DNA of 64,000 nt from an uncultured Granulosicoccus sp. (GCA_947495035.1 CANLXI010000035.1:1-64000), one strand, 5' to 3'. Shown: positions 1-8,774, numbered from the stretch's first letter. Notes: generated by a model from the letters alone, not told the origin. Numbers and translations are program-made.

Positions 1-84
1 GCGAGAGGCGAGAGGCGAGAGGCGAGAGGCGAGAGGCGAGAGGCGAGAGGCGAGAGGCGAGAGGCGAGAGGCGAGAGGCGAGAG
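1..84. repeat. 7-bp tandem repeat (gcgagag, about 12 copies)
   Basis: A perfect run of the 7-bp unit gcgagag fills the first 84 bases and probably continues beyond the window edge. The unit is not a multiple of three, so the array cannot be a stable part of a coding sequence. It lies downstream of the eboC stop codon. Confidence 0.95.
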
Positions 85-152
85 CCAAATCTCGTCACGA
101 TGACCGGCGTTCCGTCGACCCACAGCTTTCTGTCCTGACAGCCGAGGACACT

Positions 153-230
153 CGACCGTCAGACCGGGTTCAAACCCCTGAAACCCACTTCCGACCGTCA
201 GACCGGGTTCAAGTCCCTGAAATCCATTTC
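153..230. repeat. 39-bp direct duplication at the 3' end of eboC
   Basis: Two adjacent 39-bp copies (153-191 and 192-230), both starting cgaccgtcagaccgggttca, differ at only a few positions. The second copy covers the last codons and stop of eboC (stop at 209-211), so the first copy is a duplication of the gene's 3' end into the flanking DNA. Confidence 0.85.
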
Positions 231-1084
231 TGCAGAATCATCGTTACGAGAAATCCCGCGATGCAGAACATGACCCAGCCGATATTGCCGAGCGTGGCCA
301 CGAACACGGCGTCCATCAGGGAAATACCGGCGATCATGCTGACCACGGCTCGCGGAATATCGCCCGAGTGCCTGCGCCTGAGATATCGCATGACGACCAG
401 TAGCCAAGCGATCAACAGCAGCAAGGGCAGGAAGACCAGGCTGTCAATGGATGCGCCGTACAATCCGAACAGGACCGGTGTGAGCAGAAACAACAGTGGC
501 CACATGTTTCGGACTTCGCCGAGACTTTCCTGCTTCGCCGTATACGTCAGTCCGATCAGATAGCACAATGAAATGACAGCGCCCGCGTAGAGTAGCGCAT
601 CTGGTGTGCTGGTGTAGCTCAGGCCTGCCGTGAGGTACACCAGTAGCCTGCAGGCGCCCATGATGACAGGGCCCAGCGTATTTCCCTTGTGCCATGCATT
701 GTAGAGAGTGATGGTGGCACACAGGAAAAAAGCCGCGATGACAGCAGTCCAGCCTCCGCCCTGGATTGACAATGCGCAGGCGCTGACCAGCAGGATGGAT
801 AGCGCAAGCATGGAGAAGCCGGCGATGAAAACACTTCTCCTGCTGACTTTGCCAGAGGGTATCGGTCGTTCAGGACGCTTTCGTGAATCGATCTCGGCAT
901 CGAAGGCATCGTTCAGAAACATTCCGCCTGTATAGGCAGATGTCATTGCCAGCAGCAGCACGGGGAAACGCCAGTCAGCAACGGCTGCACCTGACAGCAA
1001 CATACCTGCTGCCGTGTTTGTCCAGGCAGTTGGCAGATTGGATACCCGGCCGAGCTCGAAGGCGGTTCTTGTCGTCCAGCTCAA
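209..1084 (-). CDS. eboC: EboC, UbiA-family prenyltransferase
   Basis: Integral membrane prenyltransferase of the UbiA superfamily, 291 residues, predicted to attach an isoprenoid chain to an unknown acceptor. The N-terminal motif GRVSNLPTAWTN (12-23) and the first Asp-rich motif NDAFDAEID (58-66), which binds Mg2+-diphosphate in this family, are clear. The usual second Asp-rich motif is replaced by a YTAKQE segment near residue 182, which I take as a trait of the EboC branch. Eight or nine hydrophobic segments fill the rest. The start is TTG at 1084, inside a TTGA overlap with the eboE stop, so the two genes are translationally coupled. Identification is supported by the adjacent eboE, eboF, eboB, eboA and eboD homologues. 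Confidence 0.88.
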   Translation of the reverse strand: MSWTTRTAFELGRVSNLPTAWTNTAAGMLLSGAAVADWRFPVLLLAMTSAYTGGMFLNDAFDAEIDSRKRPERPIPSGKVSRRSVFIAGFSMLALSILLVSACALSIQGGGWTAVIAAFFLCATITLYNAWHKGNTLGPVIMGACRLLVYLTAGLSYTSTPDALLYAGAVISLCYLIGLTYTAKQESLGEVRNMWPLLFLLTPVLFGLYGASIDSLVFLPLLLLIAWLLVVMRYLRRRHSGDIPRAVVSMIAGISLMDAVFVATLGNIGWVMFCIAGFLVTMILQKWISGT

Positions 1085-2319
1085 GACAGAGCCTCCATGA
1101 CCCAGCGCATCTCGCGAATGATGGCCTGATCAACGGATTCGGTGCGCAGCTCAGGCGGAAGTACATCCCAGGTGTAGGTCTCGACTTCAAGGTGTTCACT
1201 GACAGGTTTCAGCTTGTGCCTGTTCAGTACGGCTTCCACAAAGGTTTGCGTGGAAGAAAAGTCCGCCAGCTCTTCCAGAAAGATCGGAACATGAAAGTGC
1301 ACTCGCCATTCCCGGCTTTCCTGGCTGTCGCCCAGTTGCTCGATGGCCTCGGGCAGGTCTGTGAAGCGATTGAGGGTGCCGTCGTGATACTCGACAACCT
1401 GATGCAGATACACATTGTCGATGTACGGTTCAAGACGACCTACCGTATCGGCATTGACATCCTTCAACCGCAGACCGGAGCTTATCTGCAATTTGCCCAC
1501 GGTGATGTTGGCTGATTCAAGCTTGGTCAGGCAGGCTGCAGGATCCTCGAATTCAACCGCAGCATGGCAGAGGTCAAGACAGAGGGTCAGGTGTTTCTGC
1601 AAAAGGTCCCGGGCGGTCTGTTTGCTGGTAGACAGCAGATTAGCCATCAGCGCGGCGGAAGTCTCGCCAAACAGCTGCTCGCTGAAGAAGTGGACACTCT
1701 CGTCAATGGTTTCCAGGTAGCAGCAAGGCTCGGGTTCCAATGCAAGGGACATGAACCTGCCAGTGTCTTCATGAAGCCTTGCCAGGTGAGCGGCGTGCCT
1801 GACCAGATTGTCGGCCATCTGACGAACATCATCGAGACTGATGACTCTTGCCTTGAAGGCTCCGGGGACTGTGCTGATACTGCCGTTACAGGCCTCCGGT
1901 AAAATGCGCGCAAGGACATTCGCCAGTTGATTGGTGTAACGCAGTCTCTCTTCATCCATCCAGTCTGGCAGGTAGACGTCTTCTTTCACCCGTGTACCGT
2001 GAAAGGGGCCATAGGGAAAGCCATTGATGGTGAATACGTAGAGATTGTTCTGGTCGAGGAATTGGCGGAATTCGTGCAAGGCATCCGTCCGGTCCAGATC
2101 GTCGACTGCTGCTGCCGAGAGCCTCAGGCCGATTCCGAATGCTTCTCCGGGTACCAGTGCGTCACGAATGCCGGGGATGTAGCGCTGCAGGTTTTCTCGC
2201 ACTGCCTGCCAACTTTCACCTGCATGGATGTTCGAGCAATAACCAAGGTGGCTCAGGCTGCCTGATGCATGAACGAGTTTCACTGAAGGTTCTGTTCCAG
2301 CGTGGATGGAGTAGGCCAC
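1081..2319 (-). CDS. eboE: EboE, sugar-phosphate-isomerase-like TIM barrel
   Basis: Predicted xylose-isomerase-like TIM-barrel protein, 412 residues, the EboE component of the ebo cluster. The N-terminal LGYCSNIHAGESW block and the later LALEPEPCCYLE, LCLDLCHAAVEFE and WRVHFHVP blocks sit at the strand ends expected for such barrels. The substrate is unknown; in cyanobacteria ebo genes are needed for export or maturation of scytonemin precursors, and the homologous edb genes of Pseudomonas are linked to nematode repellence. The listed start is GTG at 2319; an internal GTG at 2283, giving an N-terminus VKLVHASGS, fits the usual family length at least as well, and neither has a strong ribosome-binding site. 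Its stop overlaps the eboC start. Confidence 0.85.
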   Translation of the reverse strand: MAYSIHAGTEPSVKLVHASGSLSHLGYCSNIHAGESWQAVRENLQRYIPGIRDALVPGEAFGIGLRLSAAAVDDLDRTDALHEFRQFLDQNNLYVFTINGFPYGPFHGTRVKEDVYLPDWMDEERLRYTNQLANVLARILPEACNGSISTVPGAFKARVISLDDVRQMADNLVRHAAHLARLHEDTGRFMSLALEPEPCCYLETIDESVHFFSEQLFGETSAALMANLLSTSKQTARDLLQKHLTLCLDLCHAAVEFEDPAACLTKLESANITVGKLQISSGLRLKDVNADTVGRLEPYIDNVYLHQVVEYHDGTLNRFTDLPEAIEQLGDSQESREWRVHFHVPIFLEELADFSSTQTFVEAVLNRHKLKPVSEHLEVETYTWDVLPPELRTESVDQAIIREMRWVMEALS

Positions 2320-2370
2320 TACAACATAAATACGTTTGGATTAAAACCATCACATGAGTATCATCTCGCC
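2320..2370. promoter_or_regulatory. Divergent eboE / eboF promoter region
   Basis: A 51-bp AT-richer gap separates the outward-facing starts of eboE and eboF. It is short enough that promoters for the two directions must overlap each other or the start codons. No convincing -35/-10 pair can be picked by eye. Confidence 0.4.
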
Positions 2371-3753
2371 ATGAACAAGACACTCGTGATATTGGTCGTC
2401 GGTCTCAGCCCTGCGCTGGTTGGCGAACATACGCCTCATCTGTCGGCACTTGCCAAACGCGGTGGCTTGAGGCCGCTCAAGGCAGTTACGCCAGCAGTGA
2501 CCTGTTCAGCGCAGAGCACATTGCTCACCGGCAAATTGCCGGCCGAGCACGGTATCGTCGCCAACGGCTGGTATTTTCGAGACTTGTCCGAAGTGTGGCT
2601 CTGGCGTCAGTCCAACAAGCTGGTAGAAGGAGACAAGATCTGGGATACAGCGCGCCAGAAAGACAGCCGCTTTACGTGTGCGAAGATGTTCTGGTGGTAC
2701 AACATGTATTCCACCGCCGACTGGAGCGCCACGCCCCGGCCCATGTATCCGGCTGATGGTCGAAAGATCCCCGATCACTATGCCTACCCACCAGAATTGC
2801 ATGATGAGCTGGATGAGAAGCTCGGGCAGTTCCCCTTGTTCAAATTCTGGGGGCCCGCCGCGGATATCACGTCGAGCAAGTGGATCAGCGATGCTACCCG
2901 GTATGTCATGGATACGCGCAATCCGACATTGACGCTGACCTATTTGCCACACCTTGACTACAACCTGCAGCGACTGGGGCCGAATCTGGATCATCCCGAT
3001 ATACAGAAGGATCTGCAGGCAGTGGATGAGTTGTGCGGAGAGTTGATTGCCACCGCCGACAAGCAACAGCAGAACATCATCGTGGTGTCAGAGTACGGTA
3101 TCACGCCGGTAAGTGACGCTGTGCACATCAATCGGGAACTGCGACGAGCCGGGCTCGTCAAGGTTCGCAACGAGCAGGGGCGAGAGCAGTTCGATGCCGG
3201 CGCATCCGATGCGTTTGCCGTGGCAGATCATCAGGTAGCACATGTCTATGTCAACAACCCGGATGCACTGGAGACAACCAGAACCTTGCTGGAAAACCTG
3301 GACGGCGTTGAGCATGTACTGGACGAGGAGGGGAAGAAGGCCTGGGGATTGAACCATCCACGTTCCGGCGAACTGGTTGCGATCTCGAAGGCTGACCGCT
3401 GGTTCAGCTATTACTACTGGCTGGATGACGCTCGTGCACCGGATTATGCCCGTACGGTCGACATTCATCGGAAGCCGGGTTACGACCCTGTCGAATTGTT
3501 TGTCGACCCGGAAATCACATCTCCCAAGGCTGCAATCATCTCGCGACTGGCCAGAAAGAAGCTGGGCTTTCGTACTCTGATGGATGTCATATCCCTGAAG
3601 GACACCAAGCTCGTCAAGGGAGCACATGGCCGACCGACCGACAACCCTGAACATGGCCCCCTTGTGATCAGCTCACTGCCGGACCACCTGCCAGAGGGCG
3701 AGGTGAAATCAGTGGATTTCAAGGATCTGGTCTTGCAGCATATATTTGCCTAG
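2371..3753 (+). CDS. eboF: EboF, alkaline-phosphatase-superfamily phosphodiesterase
   Basis: Nucleotide pyrophosphatase/phosphodiesterase-type member of the alkaline phosphatase superfamily, 460 residues, the EboF component. The nucleophile region AVTCSAQSTLLTG (about residues 37-49) and the AEHGIVANGW block follow the family pattern. The metal-site blocks deviate: LPHLDYNLQRLGP keeps Asp but has Gln where the classical motif has His, and VSEYG replaces the usual SDHG. The start at ATG 2371 is chosen because the protein then begins MNKTLVILVVGLS, the normal first strand of this fold; upstream in-frame sequence is not protein-like. There is no signal peptide, so it should be cytoplasmic. It is the only ebo gene here on the plus strand. 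Confidence 0.85.
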   Translation: MNKTLVILVVGLSPALVGEHTPHLSALAKRGGLRPLKAVTPAVTCSAQSTLLTGKLPAEHGIVANGWYFRDLSEVWLWRQSNKLVEGDKIWDTARQKDSRFTCAKMFWWYNMYSTADWSATPRPMYPADGRKIPDHYAYPPELHDELDEKLGQFPLFKFWGPAADITSSKWISDATRYVMDTRNPTLTLTYLPHLDYNLQRLGPNLDHPDIQKDLQAVDELCGELIATADKQQQNIIVVSEYGITPVSDAVHINRELRRAGLVKVRNEQGREQFDAGASDAFAVADHQVAHVYVNNPDALETTRTLLENLDGVEHVLDEEGKKAWGLNHPRSGELVAISKADRWFSYYYWLDDARAPDYARTVDIHRKPGYDPVELFVDPEITSPKAAIISRLARKKLGFRTLMDVISLKDTKLVKGAHGRPTDNPEHGPLVISSLPDHLPEGEVKSVDFKDLVLQHIFA

Positions 3754-4181
3754 GCTCAACCGGGTGGGACATTGCCCGGAGACCCTGAGGTTGCATTTGT
3801 CCAGGTGGCCACGGGCTATCTGGACCGGATCAACGTTGCCAATTCCGATAGATGCGGATGGAGTCAACGTGACTGCGCAGACTATCATGCTGATAAGGCA
3901 ATTCTGGCACCACTATCATTGGCGTGCGCGATCCCATTGAATGTCCTTCGATCAGAAAACCGGTGACCTGTTCATCGCGAACATTGCTCAAGATCACTGG
4001 AGGAGGTGGGCCTTGAATAGGCCGGTAATCGCGGTCTGAAAGACGGCCGGGGTCGTGTGGAAGCATTCAGAGAAGGGTAGTCAGGACGGGCCTGCACAGC
4101 TGATTCATCTCTGAAAGAGCCGCCGGAGCAGTAGCGTGTCAATCATGAACACGCTGCCCGTGCCGCTCTTGCAGAGGGGTC
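3754..4181. other. Convergent gap between eboF and idi
   Basis: No credible gene. The right part can fold into a two-step hairpin: outer arms aagagc (4115-4120) and gctctt (4168-4173) enclose a 7-bp stem agcgtgt/acacgct (4133-4139 and 4149-4155). It lies just past the idi stop and could end minus-strand transcription, but there is no T-tract. Confidence 0.4.
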
Positions 4182-4754
4182 TCAGCTCACTTGTTCACAG
4201 AGAAGAGCATCGATCATCTGCCGATGTTCGGTCATGTAGATCTTGAACCATTGGGTATAGTTTTCGGGGTGCTGCTCGATCTGCAACAGGGTTTCCGGAA
4301 TGGTCATCCACTGAACATCACAGACTTCGTTTCGGTTGTAGTTCTCTACATCGTTGGCTTCATCGAATTGCCCATAGAAACAGTGAACGAATTCGTTTTC
4401 GAACAGTTCGCCAACACGAGCCTGATAAGAGATTTCCCCGAATTTTTCGACCGGAACCTGCCAGCCCAGCTCCTCTTTCTGACGCCGGTCAGCGCATGCC
4501 AGGTAGCTCTCATTCCACCGTGGATGAGAGCAGACGGTATTGGCCCACAGGCCGCCGGAATGATATTTGGTCTCGGCCCGTTTTTGCAGCAGCATTCTGT
4601 TGCCGTTGAAGACGAATATCGAAATGGCAGCATGTCGAATGTTGTTGAGGTGTGCATCCAGCTTCCTGATCGGATAGGCAGCCGTGTCGTCCTCGACACT
4701 GACTGCGGTAATCAGATCATCCAGATTGCTATCGATGATGCGGTTTTTCAACAT
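4182..4754 (-). CDS. idi: Isopentenyl-diphosphate delta-isomerase, type I (Nudix)
   Basis: Interconverts isopentenyl and dimethylallyl diphosphate, the C5 units of isoprenoids. The 190-residue protein has the type I Nudix-like layout: His35 and His41 as candidate metal ligands, the catalytic-cysteine block NTVCSHP (Cys75, His77), the following RRQKEELGW helix corresponding to the Nudix helix, and the acidic NEVCDVQW block carrying the second catalytic acid. It starts only 14 bp after the eboB stop and runs in the same direction, so it is almost certainly the last gene of the eboD-eboA-eboB-idi transcript. An isoprenoid isomerase next to the EboC prenyltransferase suggests the cluster tunes its own prenyl-donor supply. 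Confidence 0.9.
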   Translation of the reverse strand: MLKNRIIDSNLDDLITAVSVEDDTAAYPIRKLDAHLNNIRHAAISIFVFNGNRMLLQKRAETKYHSGGLWANTVCSHPRWNESYLACADRRQKEELGWQVPVEKFGEISYQARVGELFENEFVHCFYGQFDEANDVENYNRNEVCDVQWMTIPETLLQIEQHPENYTQWFKIYMTEHRQMIDALLCEQVS

Positions 4755-4768
4755 GAGGTTTTATACTG

Positions 4769-5695
4769 CTACTCGATGATGAGCTTGTTCAGTGTGTGCT
4801 TGTCAGTATATTCCTCTATGACAGGTTCGCGTCCGCCTCGCAGCACGGAATTTCCTTCGTACAAACCGCGTTGGTCAACAGGTGGTGGATTCAGCCAGTC
4901 ATCTTCCTTCATCTGGCCACTTTGCCCATAGGCATCGAGTGCATTCTGGTAACAGACGAGCTTGACGTGTTCCTCGGGTATGCCACGCTCCAGCGCGAGA
5001 GCGGCTGTTTTGGCTACACCCAGTGGTTCCGATATTCCCCAGTCACAGGCTGAATCGACCATGATTCTTTCCGCACCGTATTCGGCCAGAATATCGACCA
5101 TGCGACTGTTGCCCATCTTGGTGGACGGGTAGATCGAAAATGCTGCCCAGAATCCCCGGTCGAGCACTTCACGCACGGTCTCTTCATTGTTGTGGTCAAC
5201 GACGATTTTTGAAGGATCCATGCCGTGTTCGATGCATACGTCCATGGAGCGCGAGGTGCCCCGTTTCTTGTCTCTGTGTGGGGTATGGATCATCACCGGC
5301 AGATCCAGTTCCTTCGCGAGCTCGAGCTGCGCTCTGAAGTACTTGTCTTCCAGCTCGGTCTGTTCGTCATAACCGATTTCGCCGATGGCCACCACACCCT
5401 CTTTCAAGGCGAATTGCGGCAGTATTTCCATCACCGCTTCCGCCAGCTCCTCGTTGTTGGCTTCCTTGGAATTGAGGCCGATGGTGCAGTAATGTCGGAT
5501 ACCGAATTGACCCGCACGAAAGCGCTCGAAACCGATGATCGACGACAGGTAGTCCATATAGGTCGCGACATGAGTGCGGGGCTGACCCAGCCAGAAGGCT
5601 GGCTCGATGACAGCGACAACGCCTGCCTTCGCCATGGCTTCGTAATCATCCGTAACGCGAGAAATCATGTGCGCGTGCGGGTCAATGAACATCAT
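4769..5695 (-). CDS. eboB: EboB, TatD-like metal-dependent hydrolase
   Basis: Metal-dependent hydrolase of the amidohydrolase/TatD superfamily, 308 residues, the EboB component. Metal-site motifs occur in order: FIDPHAHM at the N-terminus (HxH), IGEIGYDE (Glu), PVMIHTPH (His), VVDHNNEE (His) and MVDSACDWG (Asp). These complete a binuclear site, so the enzyme should be active. No signal peptide, hence cytoplasmic. It lies between eboA (51 bp upstream) and idi (14 bp downstream). The natural substrate of EboB proteins is not established. Confidence 0.88.
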   Translation of the reverse strand: MMFIDPHAHMISRVTDDYEAMAKAGVVAVIEPAFWLGQPRTHVATYMDYLSSIIGFERFRAGQFGIRHYCTIGLNSKEANNEELAEAVMEILPQFALKEGVVAIGEIGYDEQTELEDKYFRAQLELAKELDLPVMIHTPHRDKKRGTSRSMDVCIEHGMDPSKIVVDHNNEETVREVLDRGFWAAFSIYPSTKMGNSRMVDILAEYGAERIMVDSACDWGISEPLGVAKTAALALERGIPEEHVKLVCYQNALDAYGQSGQMKEDDWLNPPPVDQRGLYEGNSVLRGGREPVIEEYTDKHTLNKLIIE

Positions 5696-5746
5696 GTGCT
5701 GATTTCCTGTCTTGTGCTTGATGTCAACGGAGAGGCATTGAGCCTG

Positions 5747-6631
5747 TTATCCGGGTTGATTGGTCTGTTCGATGATAGAGTCCCACGAGAGTTCTTCGTT
5801 GGCAACCGCGCTGACTTGTTCGGGGTAATTTGCAAGCAGCTTCTCAGCCCGTGGATCCGGGCAGCGGCTCAACGCCAGTACGGCTCCCTGATGCTCCAGT
5901 GGAAGTCCGGATTCCAAAACCTTTTGCAGGTCGTCAAGCATGCTACCCCTGGCGAATGGGCCCACACAGCGCCAGAGCTCCGGTGTCACCGGACGATGGG
6001 CTGACCAGCGTTCATGAGCGTAGTCACACAGTATACGCGCCAGTTCGGGGTTCGCTCTTTCATCGAGTCCCTGAATGGGATGCAGGGTGCTGTCGACAAA
6101 CAATGCCTTGAGTACCATGTGGTTCCAGCGTAATTCTGAAAAGTGCTTCGCTGGATAGGGGTTGTGGTGTGCGATAGCCTCGAAAACAGCGCGCATATTG
6201 GTTCGCAGACCTTCGCCAATCTGCTTGTCCAGTTCATCCGATTGAGGGTAGAGAGCCGTTCCCCGATAAAGGCAGATGGATTCACTCAGATCGGCTGTCT
6301 GGCACATGGATTTGAACAATGCGGCAAAGTCTCGATTGGTCTGTTGAGAAATTCTGCAGAGAAGCAACACTCTGGCAGCCATGTCCAGGCTCCAGTCGGA
6401 GAGATTCCAGCCATTGACAATGGCATCTGCTGTGGCATTGTCCTGTGAGGAGGCCGCCAGGTCCTGACGACCCAGACGTCTGGGAATGAGACCGAAGGTA
6501 ATGTGGATATCCCGCAAACTGTCATCGCTGTGCAACAGGTTGAGACGTTCCTGCAGCCAGTCGTACTGGTCAGCGGGCAGGCGTTGCATCAACAGGGCAT
6601 CTAGGAAGTCCGGAGCTGTTGTCGTGTTCAT
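5747..6631 (-). CDS. eboA: EboA domain protein
   Basis: Protein of 294 residues assigned to the EboA family by its position between eboD and eboB and by general character: soluble, mostly alpha-helical, Leu- and Ala-rich, with segments such as HMVLKALFVDSTLHPIQGLD and LYDYAHERWSAHRP-like helices that recall helical-repeat scaffolds. There is no recognisable catalytic motif and no signal peptide. EboA is required for cluster function in other bacteria but has no assigned activity. It starts 35 bp after the eboD stop. Confidence 0.75.
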   Translation of the reverse strand: MNTTTAPDFLDALLMQRLPADQYDWLQERLNLLHSDDSLRDIHITFGLIPRRLGRQDLAASSQDNATADAIVNGWNLSDWSLDMAARVLLLCRISQQTNRDFAALFKSMCQTADLSESICLYRGTALYPQSDELDKQIGEGLRTNMRAVFEAIAHHNPYPAKHFSELRWNHMVLKALFVDSTLHPIQGLDERANPELARILCDYAHERWSAHRPVTPELWRCVGPFARGSMLDDLQKVLESGLPLEHQGAVLALSRCPDPRAEKLLANYPEQVSAVANEELSWDSIIEQTNQPG

Positions 6632-6666
6632 TGCTGGCGGTGACAGGTTCAGTGGGGCGAATGACG

Positions 6667-7869
6667 TTACTGGCTACGACGTTGCTTCAGCCATTGGATG
6701 GCGTTCTCGACCAAGGCCGTATCGATTTCGTGTACTTCGATGCCGCGACCCAGAGCGCTCAAGAGGGTGATGGTCAGCTCACCCCCGAGATGTTCCCGGA
6801 AATCGGTCAACCCCTGTATGACATCCAGTTCGCCAGCGACGTTTCTCGTTTCCAGTGCGGGGTGCCACAGTTTGAATCCGAAATGTTCGAGCAGGAAGCA
6901 GATGCGCTGTTCGCTACCTTCGGGTAACAGGCCTCGCAGTACCGAGTAACGTGCATCCAGAGCAATACCGATGGCTACGGCTTCACCGTGACGCAGATGA
7001 TATCGGGTCAGCGTCTCCAGGCGGTGCGCGGACCAGTGTCCGAAATCCAGTGGTCGCGCGCTTCCGGATTCGAAAGGGTCACCGCCCTGGCCAATCTGAG
7101 CCATATGCAGTTCAGCGCAACGCTTGATCATGTATTGCATGGAAGCCGCATCGAATGTGGCCAGCTTGTCGGCATTCTCTTCCAGCCAACCGTAGAATAC
7201 AGGGTCTCGAATCAATGCAACCTTGACGGCCTCCGCCATGCCTGCCACCTTGTCTCTGGCAGGTAGCTGCTCAATGAATGCGTAGTCGTTGAGTACGGCA
7301 AAGGGTGGACAGAACGTGCCTATGTAGTTCTTCTGGCCAAACAGATTCACCCCGTTCTTGACACCGACTCCCGAGTCGTTCTGGGACAGTACCGTGCTGG
7401 GTACACGAACATGCCTGATACCGCGATGAGATGTGGCGGCTACCAGACCAACGGCATCGAGCAGTGCTCCACCACCGATACCCATGACATAGGAGTGCCT
7501 GTCGACATGATGATCTACAATCACCTTTTGCATTTTTTCCACGAAATGCAGATCGGATTTGATGGTCTCTCCCCCCGGAACAACAGTCGGTTCTGTCACG
7601 AGTTCCAGCTGTTCTGCGTGCACCGTGGCGTACTGTGCAATGTCTGCAATCAATCGTGGCTGTGCTTCTGCCAGGCCTTCATCAAGAAAGACCACGAAGC
7701 GATGACGTTTCAGTGGCTCGAGATGACTCAGGGTTTCTGCAAGCAAGGGGTTGTCGGGATTGAAAAGGTTCTGTGTAAACGACACAGGGAATCGGTAGGG
7801 CACACTGAACTCCTGCCAGGAGGTCGAATTCTGGAGGATGGGAGCCTGTCGGAGGTCTTCAGTCATCAA
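6667..7869 (-). CDS. eboD: EboD, 3-dehydroquinate-synthase-like cyclase
   Basis: Sugar-phosphate-cyclase superfamily protein, 400 residues, related to dehydroquinate synthase AroB and to EEVS/DOIS cyclases. Visible motifs: the NAD-binding GGGALLDAVG and VPSTVLSQNDSG blocks, the zinc-ligand blocks FGHWSAH and RHGEAVA, and VKNGVN where AroB has a GKTAVN block. The last difference argues against housekeeping shikimate function and for a specialised cyclase. It is first in the eboD-eboA-eboB-idi transcription unit, so its promoter lies in the gap to the divergent TMEM220-like gene. The start could be the first or second Met of the MM pair. Confidence 0.85.
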   Translation of the reverse strand: MMTEDLRQAPILQNSTSWQEFSVPYRFPVSFTQNLFNPDNPLLAETLSHLEPLKRHRFVVFLDEGLAEAQPRLIADIAQYATVHAEQLELVTEPTVVPGGETIKSDLHFVEKMQKVIVDHHVDRHSYVMGIGGGALLDAVGLVAATSHRGIRHVRVPSTVLSQNDSGVGVKNGVNLFGQKNYIGTFCPPFAVLNDYAFIEQLPARDKVAGMAEAVKVALIRDPVFYGWLEENADKLATFDAASMQYMIKRCAELHMAQIGQGGDPFESGSARPLDFGHWSAHRLETLTRYHLRHGEAVAIGIALDARYSVLRGLLPEGSEQRICFLLEHFGFKLWHPALETRNVAGELDVIQGLTDFREHLGGELTITLLSALGRGIEVHEIDTALVENAIQWLKQRRSQ

Positions 7870-8053
7870 TACTTCCTGTCAACGTTCGGGGTAGGAATGG
7901 CCGGATAACCCATCTATCCCGGCTTGCAGGGTGAATTCCTTCATCATAGTCCTGAACCAGGTAGAGGCATAGTCGCAGGGGATAACCAGCAAGAGGTACG
8001 CCGGGAAACTGTGACAATATGTCTTGCTTGTTGTAAGTTTGGGTCAATTGATA
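7870..8053. promoter_or_regulatory. Divergent promoter region of eboD operon and TMEM220-like gene
   Basis: A 184-bp gap between outward-facing starts must carry the promoter of the four-gene ebo/idi unit and that of the TMEM220-like gene. No sharply defined promoter hexamers or operator palindrome were identified by eye. Confidence 0.45.
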
Positions 8054-8413
8054 ATGCCTGAGGCGACATTGAAGTACATCAACCTGGTTATCTGCATCCT
8101 GATGTTGATCTTCATCGGAGTTCAGTACAACGATCCAGACGGGCCGTTGTGGATGGCGATCTATGCTGTGCCTGCTTTCTGGGCTGCTCTGGCGTTTTTC
8201 AACCAGCGCTTGTTTCAAGTGCTCGTCGCGAAGAAGCTGATGTTGGTGTCGCTGATCGCGGCCTTGGCTGGCATGGTGTATTTCTGGCCCACGTCATCAC
8301 ATTGGTGGGCAAAGGATGTCTGGTGGGAAACCGAAACCGCTCGGGAAGGCATGGGCATGATGATTGTCACGATTGCCTTGCTGACCAGCTGGGCGGTCGG
8401 AAGAGTCCGATAG
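8054..8413 (+). CDS. TMEM220-like small membrane protein
   Basis: Protein of 119 residues with four hydrophobic segments. The block VQYNDPDGPLWMAIYAVPA after the first helix is the signature of the transmembrane-220 family found in bacteria and animals; its function is unknown. The start at ATG 8054 begins the protein immediately before the first helix; an upstream in-frame GTG/TTG would add only a few poorly conserved residues. It is divergent from eboD and no partner gene follows it on the plus strand. Confidence 0.75.
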   Translation: MPEATLKYINLVICILMLIFIGVQYNDPDGPLWMAIYAVPAFWAALAFFNQRLFQVLVAKKLMLVSLIAALAGMVYFWPTSSHWWAKDVWWETETAREGMGMMIVTIALLTSWAVGRVR

Positions 8414-8497
8414 GGTCACGACGGCGCCCGCTTGAGTTACTCGAAGGTTACCTGTGCGATGGTGTTCTGCGTCGTCGGATTGCATCCTGTCGAGAAG

Positions 8498-8525
8498 AAA
8501 AAACCCTCGGTAGATTACCGAGGGT
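8498..8525 (-). terminator. Intrinsic terminator of sRNA copy 1
   Basis: An 8-bp perfect stem (ACCCTCGG 8503-8510 with CCGAGGGT 8518-8525) is followed on the minus strand by a run of T (8498-8503). Confidence 0.85.
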
Positions 8526-8701
8526 CGATGGTCTTCCCTGACCAGTGGCCGCTCGACGCTGAGCATCCTTGCTTTACCGGACTCCTCCCTGATCCGGTGT
8601 TCTTCCGAAACACGCCGAAGCTGCCTGCAACATCCTGTTGCGAGTCAACGCCTGGATTGCTGGAACAATGCCATTCGCTGTTACAGCGCTCTTCCCTGAA
8701 C
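8498..8701 (-). ncRNA. CsrB/RsmZ-like small RNA, copy 1
   Basis: Predicted RNA of about 200 nt that would bind the translational repressor CsrA/RsmA. Read on the minus strand it has a 5' tcagggaag, then several short hairpins with GGA in the loop: caacAGGATgttg, gcaAGGAtgc and ccgga-tcAGGGAGGAg-tccgg, and ends at a hairpin followed by T residues. A -10-like ACAAT (8709-8714) sits just before the predicted 5' end, and a LetA/GacA-type box lies about 60 bp upstream. Its layout matches copy 2 position for position. No convincing ORF covers it. A covariance-model search was not possible here. Confidence 0.72.
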
Positions 8702-8760
8702 GCAGATTCATTGTGCAAGGACATCGGTGCCACGACTATCGGAAATGGCTTCTTCTCTTG

Positions 8761-8774
8761 TAGGAAATTTCCGA
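8761..8774 (-). promoter_or_regulatory. LetA/GacA-type upstream activating box, copy 1
   Basis: The sequence taggaaatttccga contains the palindrome ggaaatttcc and matches the LetA site TNAGAAATTTCTNA at 10 of 12 fixed positions. It lies about 60 bp before the predicted sRNA start, the same distance as in copy 2, and is followed in both copies by agagaagaagcc and tttccgatag. Confidence 0.65.

Noticed and set aside
883..1515. Plus-strand ORF of 210 codons
   Set aside because: Antisense to eboC and eboE, which carry clear family motifs.
3746..4066. Short ORFs in the gap between eboF and idi
   Set aside because: Mutually overlapping frames on both strands with no ribosome-binding site and no protein-like composition.
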